Shown: piece by piece, positions 8,801 to 17,172 of the stretch
Numbering within the stretch: the first letter of the stretch is position 1
How the letters are laid out: the number at the start of each line of letters is the position of its first letter
Assembly: GCA_015259125.1 (NCBI GenBank)
Contig: JABZGR010000012.1
Span: 1 to 52,496, forward strand
Length of the DNA: 52,496 nucleotides
Source of the DNA: Alloprevotella tannerae
GTDB lineage: Bacteria > Bacteroidota > Bacteroidia > Bacteroidales > Bacteroidaceae
Reading direction: 5' to 3'
Translations under genes and position numbers: made by a program
Notes under the pieces: model-generated
What the model was told of the DNA's origin: nothing
The model's database searches: none
What the model saw: only the letters and a program-made list of their open reading frames with translations

Positions 8801-10954
8801 TAGTTTTCCTTCTCGCTTCACTTTCAGGATATAAATGCCTGAAGGAACAGCTGCAAGGCTTATCTTGCGACCTCTGCTCTCTGCCACTTTGTATCCGGCA
8901 AGAGCGTATAGTGAAGCTTCAGCCTTATCAGTGCCTAAATCAATGGATCTTCCGCAGAACGCTATGGTTTGATCGTTGCAGATTTCCGTTATACTTGTGG
9001 CGTTGCCCTCCTCAATAGATATCATTCCAATTTGCAGGTGTGACACATTTGACTGTGGATATTGAGAAATGAGATGAACGCCAACACAATTGACGCCATC
9101 CGTATTAACAGGTAACTTCACTTCATACTCGGCCATAGGAATAGGGAGTTCTTCCTCACCTTTATTCTTCACCACTATTGTATCTACAGCCTGCTGTTTG
9201 TCTATCGCGTTATTGGAGCCAAGGGTAACCACAACCTTTTCATCAGATAAAGCACGCATCTTGAGTTTTACCACATAAGTCTTGCTCTTTTCAAAATTGA
9301 TGGGCGGCGTAATAATCCATTCATCTGCGTCTTTTCCCGAATTAGCAACACCCGGATTAACGATATACTCTGCTGCCGAGATATCATCGCCAAACTGATA
9401 GGCACCATAAGGAGAGTTGTAAACCCAACTATAGTTGTCGTCGTTGCCGTCAACAGTAGTCCACCTACCAAAATATTCCTCTTCATTATTAAATTCTTCA
9501 AGTATCGGCGCATCAACGGCTGAACCAAGCACATAACTCGCTTGTGTATATGCACCTGTTTCTCCATAAGGATTGCAAGCATATACCTTGTAATAGTATC
9601 GTCCTAAAGAATTGATAGACTGATCGGTGAAAGAGGTCTCGGTCAGTTCTTGGCCAACAACAACGCTGTCCGGGAAGCGGATAACTTTGTAGGTGAGTCC
9701 TTCATCGGTGAAATAACCACCGTGAAATCCCCCTTGAGGCTTCGCCCATTGAACTACAGCCGACTTGCATCCTTCACCAATCTGCACAGCAATATCGTTA
9801 GGCTTAGCGGGAGCATCAAAACCTATATAAACTCTTTTATTGGATTGCTCCCCATCTCCTACACTATTCGTTGCATATAGCGTATATCTAAACTCTCCGC
9901 TATTGGGCACAGAAGCATCTTCATAAGACATACTACCGCCTATTTCGCTTGTAGGAAGCGTGGCAATATGCTTTCCGTCTCGCATGACAGATATAGATTT
10001 AATGTCTGAAAGATCTTTGCCTCCAAAAGTCTTCGTTGGGTTTACCCAGGTTATAACGGCCTTATTCATGCCATTATCGGCAGGCTTTATCGTTATATCG
10101 GCAAGTGATGCCGGCGCATCTTCTCCAGCCTTGACAAAAGGTATATACATGGCTAAGAGATTGCATTGGTCTCCAATCATTCCTAATTCCGTTACCTCTA
10201 CGGGCGAAGTCTTCAAATTAAACCTTATCATATACGAATTCTTACCACCGTCCTTGGAATTTGTGCAAGATGCCCAATAAAGCATTCCGGTAGTATTATC
10301 GAACTCCATTGTCTGGTGAGAGAGCATTCCCTGATATTCGGTTTCACATAACGCCTCCACTTCGCCCGTCTCCTTGTTAATCTTCACAAGCGTACCGCCT
10401 TGCCCTATGGTATACAGATTGCCCGACAAATCGGCCGCCAGTGTGCCTACGCCTTTTTGTGCCAACGTAGCAACCGGAGTACGTGCGCCGGTTTCAAGAT
10501 TAAATGTATAAAGCATAGAATTTCCACTTTCGAAGCCCACAGCATACATTGTGCCTGACGAATAATCGTAGGTCATATCCTGGATTCTGAGTTGGTTGTT
10601 GTCGGCGGCGTATTTTCCAATGACTTTCTTTTCTCCCGTGGTAAGATCGTAGGAGATAAAATCGCCGGCAGTGGGTGGCCCATAAGAATTATAGGTATAC
10701 TCACAAGCATAATAGACTCCATTGGCACAAGCCCCGGCATATACGCCAAGGGGTTGCTTATAAGGATAGGTCAGTGAACAGGCTTGGAGATTATCTAAAT
10801 ATAAGTCGCCGAATCCATAACCTCCCAATGAATTCCCGCGTAAAAAGAATCCGTAAATCTTACGGTGCGGAACCGTGTTGTCAACATTGGCATGAGCCGT
10901 CATTCCCAAGATGCTTATAAACATTAAGCACAGTAATAATGATTTTCTTCTCAT
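8768..10954 (-). CDS. Secreted multidomain T9SS client (propeller-like, Fn3, sorting domain)
   Basis: A 728-residue exported protein. The N-terminus (MRRKSLLLCLMFISILGMTAHA) is a signal peptide. Residues of about 30-270 hold repeated blade-like segments (MTYDYSSGTMYAVG, LAADLSGNLYTIGQGG), suggesting a beta-propeller. Two fibronectin-type-III-like domains follow (about 280-380 and 385-475), then a jelly-roll-like adhesin module (about 480-650, with DEWIITPPINF). The C-terminus (VPSGIYILKVKREGKLSTIKIHV) fits a type A T9SS sorting domain, so the protein is probably delivered to the surface through the T9SS. No protease triad is visible; an adhesin or binding role is inferred. A -7-like TATATTTG lies on the minus strand at 11022-11015, with a poorly spaced -33. 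Confidence 0.85.
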   Translation of the reverse strand: MRRKSLLLCLMFISILGMTAHANVDNTVPHRKIYGFFLRGNSLGGYGFGDLYLDNLQACSLTYPYKQPLGVYAGACANGVYYACEYTYNSYGPPTAGDFISYDLTTGEKKVIGKYAADNNQLRIQDMTYDYSSGTMYAVGFESGNSMLYTFNLETGARTPVATLAQKGVGTLAADLSGNLYTIGQGGTLVKINKETGEVEALCETEYQGMLSHQTMEFDNTTGMLYWASCTNSKDGGKNSYMIRFNLKTSPVEVTELGMIGDQCNLLAMYIPFVKAGEDAPASLADITIKPADNGMNKAVITWVNPTKTFGGKDLSDIKSISVMRDGKHIATLPTSEIGGSMSYEDASVPNSGEFRYTLYATNSVGDGEQSNKRVYIGFDAPAKPNDIAVQIGEGCKSAVVQWAKPQGGFHGGYFTDEGLTYKVIRFPDSVVVGQELTETSFTDQSINSLGRYYYKVYACNPYGETGAYTQASYVLGSAVDAPILEEFNNEEEYFGRWTTVDGNDDNYSWVYNSPYGAYQFGDDISAAEYIVNPGVANSGKDADEWIITPPINFEKSKTYVVKLKMRALSDEKVVVTLGSNNAIDKQQAVDTIVVKNKGEEELPIPMAEYEVKLPVNTDGVNCVGVHLISQYPQSNVSHLQIGMISIEEGNATSITEICNDQTIAFCGRSIDLGTDKAEASLYALAGYKVAESRGRKISLAAVPSGIYILKVKREGKLSTIKIHVKGA

Positions 10955-11588
10955 ATTAGTAACGATATTAATTTAGGTAAAACGTTTTCTTCGGCATGAT
11001 CAAATATGTTATGGCAAATATACATAAACATATAAACAATTTACCAATTGAGTATATTTTATTTCGTCCTCTTTATCCGTCTCTTATCATTTTATTTACA
11101 AGCTTGGAATTTTGTTGATGTGCAACCATTAAAATATAGTTTTCCCACTTTAATTGGCGTAGTCCAATAAAGATGATTTATAGTAGCAGGGTAAAACGAA
11201 AAGATAAGAACACACTCATCCAAGACGGAGAAAAGGAAATAGAAAAAAACGCCTTGATTAGGGTGGGCTAAGTTTAAGAGCCAAACTCGAGAAAGTCCTC
11301 AAAATACTCCTCAAAGGATGAAAATAGCTTTTCTATTTTTCCAAGAACCAACGTCTCGGCATCATCATATTCGCTGTTGGCTACATAAAGCTTAAACCAA
11401 ATTGGGGCTATTATACAATGGGGGAGTGTGTTTGGTGTTTTATGGGCGTTAAAGAGAATAATCTTCTCTTTCTTTCGGAGGTGTTCTGAAATATACTTCA
11501 GAAGATACTTTGCAAAAGTGATGTTGAAAACAGGGAAGATTGTACAAAGTGCTAAAGCTTACTTGTGTAAAATCACTATTTTTAGGGA
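10955..11588. other. AT-rich non-coding gap
   Basis: About 630 bases between the divergent T9SS gene and the promoter of the methyltransferase pair. It has small dyads (ATTGG...CCAAT near 11152; AAAATAG...CTATTTT near 11319) but no convincing gene. Frames of 68-88 codons in both strands around 11428-11694 show no familiar motif and are probably chance. Confidence 0.5.
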
Positions 11589-11619
11589 TTGTGTACTCAT
11601 TTCGCCTTCCGTACCTTTG
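11589..11619 (+). promoter_or_regulatory. Promoter of the methyltransferase pair
   Basis: TTG at 11589-11591, 20 bases, then TACCTTTG at 11612-11619: an exact fit to the Bacteroidetes promoter form. Transcription would start near 11627, about 95 nt before the first gene. Confidence 0.75.
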
Positions 11620-11721
11620 CTTATCAGAGAGGATAAGTGTGGTTTCTCTTTGCACTCTCTCTCTGAAACTATATTTTTTAAGACCCAGCCATAACTCCTC
11701 GGCAATAATGCGAATATAAAC

Positions 11722-12294
11722 TTGTCAACTATCGATCTTTCTTTTTTCACAACATTGCAAGCCGGCTGGCTCAACGCCTGGATTCCTTCCTTTGGAATGG
11801 TACTGATACAATTTATCTATATGGCGATATTCAGGGAGGGTGGTAAGCGTGCGGTAGACACGTCATGGTACACTGCAAAAGATAAGCTAAATGGTTTGGC
11901 GAGTACGGTTTTACAAATCCTCCTGTTGATACTTTCCATCTTCGTGCCTCTGAAGTTTGGCACGATGTGGTTTGTCATCTGCTTGGTTATATTTCTCCTA
12001 TCTTTAGCCGCCTTTATCTCGGCTTTTCACAATTATGCAGCCGCGCCGGCCAACAAGCCCATCAAGAACGACATATACCGATGGTCTCGAAACCCTATGT
12101 GCTTTTTCTTTTTCGCAGGTATGCTCGGCGCTTATATTGCTTCCGCTTCACTATGGATGCTTATTGTTCTCATTCCGTTCATCGCAGCCACGCACTTCAT
12201 TATCTTAGGAGAGGAACGCTACTGTACGGAAACTTATGGTAAGGAGTATTTGGAATACAAAACGCCAACCCCACGGTATTTCCTTTTCTTTTAA
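11722..12294 (+). CDS. Isoprenylcysteine carboxyl methyltransferase-like membrane protein
   Basis: A 190-residue integral membrane protein with about five hydrophobic segments. The C-terminal half carries the ICMT/PEMT-type signature: YRWSRNPMCFFFF (about 124-136) and EERYCTETYGKEYLEYKTPTPRYF (in parts, about 163-186), which form the SAM and substrate pocket in this superfamily. It should methylate a lipid-like or membrane-embedded substrate; the substrate is unknown. An in-frame stop at 11692-11694 and the lack of an upstream ATG leave the TTG at 11722 as the best start; the next in-frame ATG is about 25 codons downstream and would remove the first membrane segment. A second, unrelated methyltransferase follows 38 bp later and is probably co-transcribed. 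Confidence 0.8.
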   Translation: MSTIDLSFFTTLQAGWLNAWIPSFGMVLIQFIYMAIFREGGKRAVDTSWYTAKDKLNGLASTVLQILLLILSIFVPLKFGTMWFVICLVIFLLSLAAFISAFHNYAAAPANKPIKNDIYRWSRNPMCFFFFAGMLGAYIASASLWMLIVLIPFIAATHFIILGEERYCTETYGKEYLEYKTPTPRYFLFF

Positions 12295-12332
12295 AAGGCT
12301 TCCCTTTCACATTGACAATTAAAAATAGAGAT

Positions 12333-13145
12333 ATGATAGAAAACAAACTTACAGACGTGCCTGAGACTATGCTGATAACGCTATGGGCGAAGGCCGAAGA
12401 GACTAAACGGGCAGATGCCTTGTTGCACGATGAAAAAGCGGTAGAGATCATAGATAAAATAGAATATGACTTTTCCAAGTTCAGCAAAGCGAAATTCTCA
12501 CAAGCAGGATGTTGTGTCAGGGCAAGTCTGATTGATACGGAAATTCGGGACTTTCTCGACAAACATCCTGATGCGGTGGTTGTCCAGCTGGGCGCCGGCA
12601 TAGATGCGCGCTACGAACGGCTGCAATGTCCACCCGTAACACATTGGTACGACTTGGATCTTGAGGAAGCCATTAAGTTGCGTCGCCAACTGTTGTCTGA
12701 AAGTGAACGGAATACCTATATAGCCTCCTCTATGTTCGACTATGGTTGGATAGACATAGTGAAATCCCACGGCAAGCCGGTGCTCATTATTATTGAAGGC
12801 GTGTTGATGTATTTCGAGTCGGAACAGATAAAAGCATTTTTCCAAGAACTGTGTGCCCGCTTTGATAATGCTACCATATTATTCGATATGCTCGCCTTCT
12901 CTTTGGTCGGCCGCTCTCGACAGCATGATTCGCTGCGAAAGGTTAGTAAAAACGTGGAGTTCAAATGGTCGCTGTTAGATACAAAGGAGATGGAAACGTG
13001 GAATCCCCGAATACGGCTCGAAAAAGAACTTTATATGAGTAAATATGATCATGGTCGTTTCCCTTTCATTTTCAGAATGCTTTATAAAGTACCTTACTTC
13101 TTCCGTCGTTATAACCAGCGTGTGGTAAAGCTGCGTATTACTTAG
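12333..13145 (+). CDS. Class I SAM methyltransferase, leucine carboxyl methyltransferase/TcmP-like
   Basis: A 270-residue soluble methyltransferase. The motif VVVQLGAGIDARYERL (about 84-99) is the SAM-binding loop of the LCM/Ppm1/TcmP family, followed by YDLDLEEAIKLRR, the family's acidic motif, and IIIEGVLMYF (about 155-164), also diagnostic. Members methylate carboxyl or hydroxyl groups of small molecules or protein C-termini; bacterial ones are often annotated as TcmP-like O-methyltransferases. I chose the ATG at 12333, although the frame opens at a TTG 21 bases earlier, because the ATG gives the usual N-terminal length. It follows the ICMT-like gene and likely shares its promoter. The substrate cannot be read from the sequence. 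Confidence 0.88.
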   Translation: MIENKLTDVPETMLITLWAKAEETKRADALLHDEKAVEIIDKIEYDFSKFSKAKFSQAGCCVRASLIDTEIRDFLDKHPDAVVVQLGAGIDARYERLQCPPVTHWYDLDLEEAIKLRRQLLSESERNTYIASSMFDYGWIDIVKSHGKPVLIIIEGVLMYFESEQIKAFFQELCARFDNATILFDMLAFSLVGRSRQHDSLRKVSKNVEFKWSLLDTKEMETWNPRIRLEKELYMSKYDHGRFPFIFRMLYKVPYFFRRYNQRVVKLRIT

Positions 13146-13206
13146 CAAAACATCTGCTAAATCCGGATAGGGAATAGTAAACGATCAATTACATAAAAAT
13201 AGAACT

Positions 13207-13329
13207 ATGAGCGTGACGAATTTCATAAACGAAGAAAACCTTACTATGATTCAAGGAGTCAATGGTATTCTGTTACATCAAGAAGGCTGGATGATACAAA
13301 AGGCACAAAAAGAAGAAAGTACCAAGTGA
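13207..13329 (+). CDS. Hypothetical 40-residue peptide
   Basis: An ATG-to-TGA frame of 40 codons (MSVTNFINEENLTMIQGVNG at its start) 61 bp after the methyltransferase. It has a plausible coding composition but no recognisable domain, and could be the surviving start of a lost gene. Confidence 0.25.
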   Translation: MSVTNFINEENLTMIQGVNGILLHQEGWMIQKAQKEESTK

Positions 13330-13403
13330 AAGCCTTTTTAATATCCTCTTTGGATAGGCTGTTTGGTCCTTGTCCTTAGCCCTTCTGCGAATGAAGACTG
13401 ACG

Positions 13404-13529
13404 ATGAAAAAGCAACAATAGCAAATAGATAGGCTTACAAGTCTATTGGAAAATATATTGGCTTTAGGGGCTATCAACAAGACAACAGAGGCAAATAAGA
13501 GGTTATTAGATTTGCAGCGTAAAGGATAA
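13404..13529 (+). pseudogene. Short coding remnant interrupted by TAG at codon 6
   Basis: ATG at 13404 reads MKKQQ, then TAG at 13419-13421, then 35 codons in the same frame (QIDRLTSLLENILALGAINK at the start, ending LLDLQRKG) before TAA at 13527. The peptide after the stop is amphipathic, helical in pattern and gene-like in composition, so I read it as a small gene broken by a nonsense mutation. No family recognised. Confidence 0.35.
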
Positions 13530-14228
13530 AACCCCAATTCGGTTTAAGCAAGGTCTTACATCCGGCTTTCAATAGTAAACACCGTTTCCTTTCGACTTTT
13601 GTTTTAGAACGAAAGGAATAATGTTTTACGATATAGCACTTAAGACAAAGCCTTGTTTATCCCGCGTTGGGATATGTAAAACCCTATGCGCACGAAAAGG
13701 CAGAGAGACTTAGTCTGAGTTTAGCTTTCCAGACATAGACACGCGGATATTTAGTGTCTCTACGGGTAGAGACGATTGTCTCAACAAGCAGAGATACAAG
13801 TCTCAACACGTAGAGATAATAGTATCTACACGTAGAGACACCATTTCATAGCTTCAAAGATGAATCAGTATTACTGAAATAGCTGATACTCTAAGACGAA
13901 AAATCCAAATGTAACGTTTTACGCTTGCCGTTCCTAATTGTCGGCTAAACCATAAGTTCTAGAAACTATACTGAAAGGTTTCAAGGGGATTAGCTTTTCT
14001 TTTCTTAGCTGATTGTCAATCATAAACATACGAAAGAAAATCTTCTTTGCGGCTGTTATTGAAACTGTTTTAAGGTAAAAATAAGTATTGCTTATCTCAA
14101 TTTGGGGCATAAAATATGGAACTCACGTTAATTACGTATTTGCGAGCTCTTATTATTTTCCTCATAAGCTAATCCTTGCTTTGTATAAATTCTACAAGCT
14201 CCCATTCATCTTGGTGGAAAGTTTAAAT
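13530..14228. other. Non-coding gap with hairpin and array B
   Basis: About 700 bases without a convincing gene. A perfect 9-bp stem (TTCCTTTCG at 13586-13594, CGAAAGGAA at 13610-13618) lies near the left end. The palindromic array is at 13756-13839. A 62-codon frame at 14088-14276 runs into the tRNA terminator and looks like chance. Confidence 0.5.
13756..13839. repeat. Four-unit 22-bp palindromic array (array B)
   Basis: Units start at 13756, 13778, 13800 and 13822, exactly 22 bp apart, each an 18-bp palindrome and a 4-bp spacer. Examples are GTCTCTACGGGTAGAGAC (13756), GTCTCAACACGTAGAGAT (13800) and GTATCTACACGTAGAGAC (13822). The sequence is unrelated to array A but the 18+4 plan is the same. 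It lies in the gap between convergent transcripts (methyltransferases and tRNA-Leu). Confidence 0.9.
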
Positions 14229-14272
14229 GAAAAAGTAAAATCCCTTGTAAATCATCGATTCACAAGGGATTT
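14229..14272 (-). terminator. Terminator of tRNA-Leu
   Basis: AAATCCCTTGT (14238-14248) and ACAAGGGATTT (14262-14272) form a perfect 11-bp stem. On the minus strand it starts 5 bases after the tRNA 3' end and is followed by a T-rich stretch. Confidence 0.9.
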
Positions 14273-14276
14273 GTAG

Positions 14277-14358
14277 TACCCAGACCCGGGGTCGAACCGG
14301 GATGGATTGCTCCACTGGTGTTTGAGACCAGCGCGTCTACCGATTCCGCCATCTGGGC
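14277..14358 (-). tRNA. tRNA-Leu, anticodon CAA
   Basis: The minus strand folds as a class II tRNA of 82 nt. The acceptor stem begins GCCCAGA and closes with TCTGGGT (one G-U pair); the D-arm holds GGCGGAATCGGTAGACGC; the anticodon stem CTGGT/ACCAG encloses loop CTCAAAC, giving anticodon CAA (reads UUG). A variable arm (TGGAGCAATCCA) follows, then the T-arm with GGTTCGACCC. CCA is not encoded (CTA follows the discriminator A), so it must be added after transcription. Confidence 0.97.
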
Positions 14359-14373
14359 TTGCGTTTGCGGGTG

Positions 14374-14405
14374 CAAATATACGGCGAGTTTTGGATTCGA
14401 CCAAA
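14374..14405 (-). promoter_or_regulatory. Promoter of tRNA-Leu
   Basis: On the minus strand TTTG (14405-14402), 20 bases, then TATATTTG (14381-14374). It is an exact fit to the Bacteroidetes promoter, placing the start a few bases upstream of the tRNA 5' end at 14358. Confidence 0.85.
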
Positions 14406-14580
14406 GGATTGAGAGACTTTTTTTGGTTGTGGCTGTTTTTGTTTTCCGACATTACATTTGAAAGTTGCCTGAGTGAGACTCGCCCTTTCTCTTCTATCAA
14501 TAGGGGCAGCGGGCCTTGATTGTCAGAAAATTCATTTTATTTCTCTATCTTTGCACCATTATATAATGAAGTTAAGCGCA

Positions 14581-15270
14581 ATGTCTTGCATTCTACATAT
14601 TGAAACCTCGACGGATGTTTGTTCTGTTGCCCTTTCCCAAGATGGCGTCTGTATCTATTCGGACGAAAACAAGGAAGGCCCTGAACACGCCCGCATATTA
14701 GCCCCTTTTGTTAGCGATGCGATTAGTTTTGCCGACAGCCATGCCATTCCGATTGACGCTGTTGCTGTGAGCAAAGGACCAGGGTCTTATACCGGTTTGC
14801 GTATTGGCGTATCGACGGCCAAAGGAGTTTGCTATGCTCGCGACTTGCGACTGATCTCGGTGTCGACATTAGCCTTGCTTTCCGTCCCTATCTTGCTCCG
14901 TCACGAGTTGGAAGACGATGCCCTTTTGTGTCCGATGATTGATGCGCGGCGAATGGAAGTTTATTGCTGTCTCTACGATCGCGCCCTGCGAACGATTGAG
15001 CCGACGACTGCGCAAATCATCACGTCCGATTCCTTTGCTGCCCATCTGAATGAGCATCCCGTCTACTTTTTTGGCAACGGCGCAGAGAAATGCAAAGGCG
15101 TCATCACCCATCCCAACGCTCGCTTTATTGAAGGCATAGTGCCGCTGGCCAAATATATGTTTCCGCTGGCCGAGAAGGCGGTGGCAACAGAAAGCTATGA
15201 AGATGTAGCCTATTTTGAGCCTTTCTATCTAAAGCAGTTTGTGGCACAAAAGCCTAAGAATCTGTTGTAG
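14581..15270 (+). CDS. tsaB: tRNA t6A biosynthesis protein TsaB
   Basis: A 229-residue member of the actin-like ATPase family that pairs with TsaD to make N6-threonylcarbamoyladenosine at position 37 of ANN-decoding tRNAs. The N-terminus MSCILHIETSTDVCSVAL and the loop AVSKGPGSYTGLRIGVSTAKGV (in parts, about 60-80) are diagnostic of TsaB. The frame is open further upstream (to 14473 and 14566), but the -7-like TATCTTTG at 14546-14553 and family length favour 14581. The gene heads a run of co-directional housekeeping genes through rseP, with a DUF4290 gene 71 bp downstream. Confidence 0.93.
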   Translation: MSCILHIETSTDVCSVALSQDGVCIYSDENKEGPEHARILAPFVSDAISFADSHAIPIDAVAVSKGPGSYTGLRIGVSTAKGVCYARDLRLISVSTLALLSVPILLRHELEDDALLCPMIDARRMEVYCCLYDRALRTIEPTTAQIITSDSFAAHLNEHPVYFFGNGAEKCKGVITHPNARFIEGIVPLAKYMFPLAEKAVATESYEDVAYFEPFYLKQFVAQKPKNLL

Positions 15271-15341
15271 GCCTTATATTATATTGAGCAGCCGGCGTCG
15301 CTGTGTCTGTTCTTGTCGAACAAAAGAAATATCCCGCATTT

Positions 15342-15851
15342 ATGCATTACAATACGAACGAAGGAAAACTGAAATTGCCGGAATATGGGCGTCTCGTGCA
15401 GCGAATGGCCGAGTATGTAGTGACCATTCAAGACCGCGCAGCGCGTCAGGCTTACGCTGAACGTCTCGCTTTTATTATGGAAAGAATGATCCCTAAGGGA
15501 CAACGCGCGCAAGACGTCGCACATAAGATTTGGGATCATTTGGCTTATTTGACCAATTATCAATTAGATATTGACTTTCCCGTGGAGATTCGTCGCTTCG
15601 AGCCAAGTATGCAGCCGCAGCGTTTGAGTTATCCGCAAGGACGAATCCGTTATCGCCATTATGGGCGCTTGGTTGAGCGCGCCATAGCCAAGTTGCGCGA
15701 TATGCCGGCCGGCACCGTGCGCGATCAGACTTTGCTTTTAGTGGCCAACCGAATGAAGCGCAACTTGGCTTCTTGGAAGAGCGACAACGCTACTGACGAT
15801 AAGGTGGCACACGACTTGTCTTCTTATACTGACGGTCAACTTACCATCTAA
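15342..15851 (+). CDS. DUF4290 domain protein
   Basis: A 169-residue cytoplasmic protein of a family found in Bacteroidetes, with no known function. The start MHYNTNEGKLKLPEYGRLVQ and the following RMAEYVVTIQDRAARQAYAE match the family's conserved beginning, so I prefer the ATG at 15342 over an upstream one at 15303. The body is helical and basic with no catalytic motif. Its position between tsaB and murA, only 12 bp before murA, suggests an operon and perhaps a role in envelope or growth control; that is inference from position only. Confidence 0.85.
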   Translation: MHYNTNEGKLKLPEYGRLVQRMAEYVVTIQDRAARQAYAERLAFIMERMIPKGQRAQDVAHKIWDHLAYLTNYQLDIDFPVEIRRFEPSMQPQRLSYPQGRIRYRHYGRLVERAIAKLRDMPAGTVRDQTLLLVANRMKRNLASWKSDNATDDKVAHDLSSYTDGQLTI

Positions 15852-15863
15852 CCTATTCTGATT

Positions 15864-17171
15864 ATGGCTTCTTTTGTTATTGAAGGCGGGCACCGCCTGA
15901 AGGGTGTTATTGAGCCGCAAGGCGCCAAAAATGAGGCGCTCGAAGTTATTGCGGCCACCTTGCTCTCTGCAGAGCCCGTGCGCCTGACTAACATACCTGA
16001 TATATTAGACGTCAACAACCTCATTCGCCTTATTGCCGATATGGGGGTAAGCGTTACGAAAAACGGGGCGGGCGATTATACTTTCTGCGCCGACCACGTT
16101 GATTTGAATTACCTTTATAGCGAAGAATTCCTTCAGCGTTGTACGCAGTTGCGCGGCTCTGTCTTGTTGATGGGCCCGCTTTTGGCGCGCTTTGGGCGAG
16201 CTTCGATGGCAAAGCCCGGTGGCGATAAAATCGGTCGCCGTCGGTTGGATACCCATTTCTTGGGCTTCCGTCATTTAGGAGCAGATTTCGTTTTCGACGA
16301 AAAGGCCGGCGTGTTTACCATTGAGGCCAAAACCTTGCGGGGTACTTATATGCTTCTCGATGAGGCCAGCATTACGGGCACAGCCAATATTATTATGGCG
16401 GCCGTATTGGCCCAAGGGACGACTACAATATATAATGCGGCCTGCGAACCTTATATTCAGCAACTCTGTAAGCTCCTCAATAAAATGGGGGCCAAGATTT
16501 CCGGCCTTGCGTCCAACTTGCTGACCATTGAAGGTGTCGAATGCTTGCACGCTGCCGAGCATCGCATTCTTCCCGATATGATTGAGATTGGCTCTTTCAT
16601 AGGTATGGCGGCTTTGGCCGGCGATGGCATTACGATTAAGCAGGTTTCGTATGACGATTTGGGGCTTATTCCCGACACTTTTCGGCGTTTGGGCGTCCGC
16701 ATCGAGCGCCAAGGCGACGACCTCTTTATTCCGGCGCAGCCCCACTATGCTTCTGAGACGTTTATTGATGGCTCTTTTCTGACGATGGCCGATGCGCCTT
16801 GGCCCGGTTTGACGCCCGACTTGCTCAGTGTGCTAATTGTCGTGGCTACGCAGGCGAAGGGCACGGTGCTCTTTCATCAGAAGATGTTTGAAAGCCGATT
16901 GTTCTTCGTTGATAAGTTGATTGATATGGGCGCACAAATTATCCTGTGCGATCCTCACCGCGCTGTCGTCGTTGGGCACAATCACGCACTCAAGTTGCAG
17001 GCTCGCCGAATGACGTCACCCGATATTCGCGCCGGCATCGCGCTGCTCATTGCCGCCTTGAGCGCTGAAGGTACGAGCATCATCGACAATATTGAGCAAA
17101 TCGATCGCGGCTACGAGCGCATCGAAGAGCGCTTGGGCGCATTGGGGGCGGTGATTAAACGCATAGATTAG
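15864..17171 (+). CDS. murA: UDP-N-acetylglucosamine 1-carboxyvinyltransferase
   Basis: A 435-residue enzyme that transfers enolpyruvate from PEP to UDP-GlcNAc, the first committed step of peptidoglycan synthesis. The substrate lysine lies in EPQGAKNEALEV (K22). The active-site loop reads RASMAKPGGDKIGRRRLDTH: aspartate D121 stands where E. coli has the fosfomycin-target Cys115. Cys-to-Asp MurA enzymes, as in Mycobacterium tuberculosis, are active but do not bind fosfomycin covalently, so this enzyme is predicted to be intrinsically insensitive. The C-terminus is complete. rimM starts 1 bp after its TAG stop, which marks tight translational coupling. Confidence 0.97.
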   Translation: MASFVIEGGHRLKGVIEPQGAKNEALEVIAATLLSAEPVRLTNIPDILDVNNLIRLIADMGVSVTKNGAGDYTFCADHVDLNYLYSEEFLQRCTQLRGSVLLMGPLLARFGRASMAKPGGDKIGRRRLDTHFLGFRHLGADFVFDEKAGVFTIEAKTLRGTYMLLDEASITGTANIIMAAVLAQGTTTIYNAACEPYIQQLCKLLNKMGAKISGLASNLLTIEGVECLHAAEHRILPDMIEIGSFIGMAALAGDGITIKQVSYDDLGLIPDTFRRLGVRIERQGDDLFIPAQPHYASETFIDGSFLTMADAPWPGLTPDLLSVLIVVATQAKGTVLFHQKMFESRLFFVDKLIDMGAQIILCDPHRAVVVGHNHALKLQARRMTSPDIRAGIALLIAALSAEGTSIIDNIEQIDRGYERIEERLGALGAVIKRID

Positions 17172-17172
17172 T

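Noticed and set aside
11428..11694. Overlapping 88- and 68-codon frames in both strands
   Set aside because: No domain, no gene-like N-terminus, and they overlap the promoter of the methyltransferase pair.
1132..13529. TAG as a sense codon (two genes interrupted by TAG)
   Set aside because: murA and porZ end in TAG at the expected place, so TAG is a normal stop. The two cases are better explained as nonsense mutations.
14088..14276. 62-codon plus-strand frame
   Set aside because: It ends inside the tRNA-Leu terminator and has no recognisable signal or promoter.
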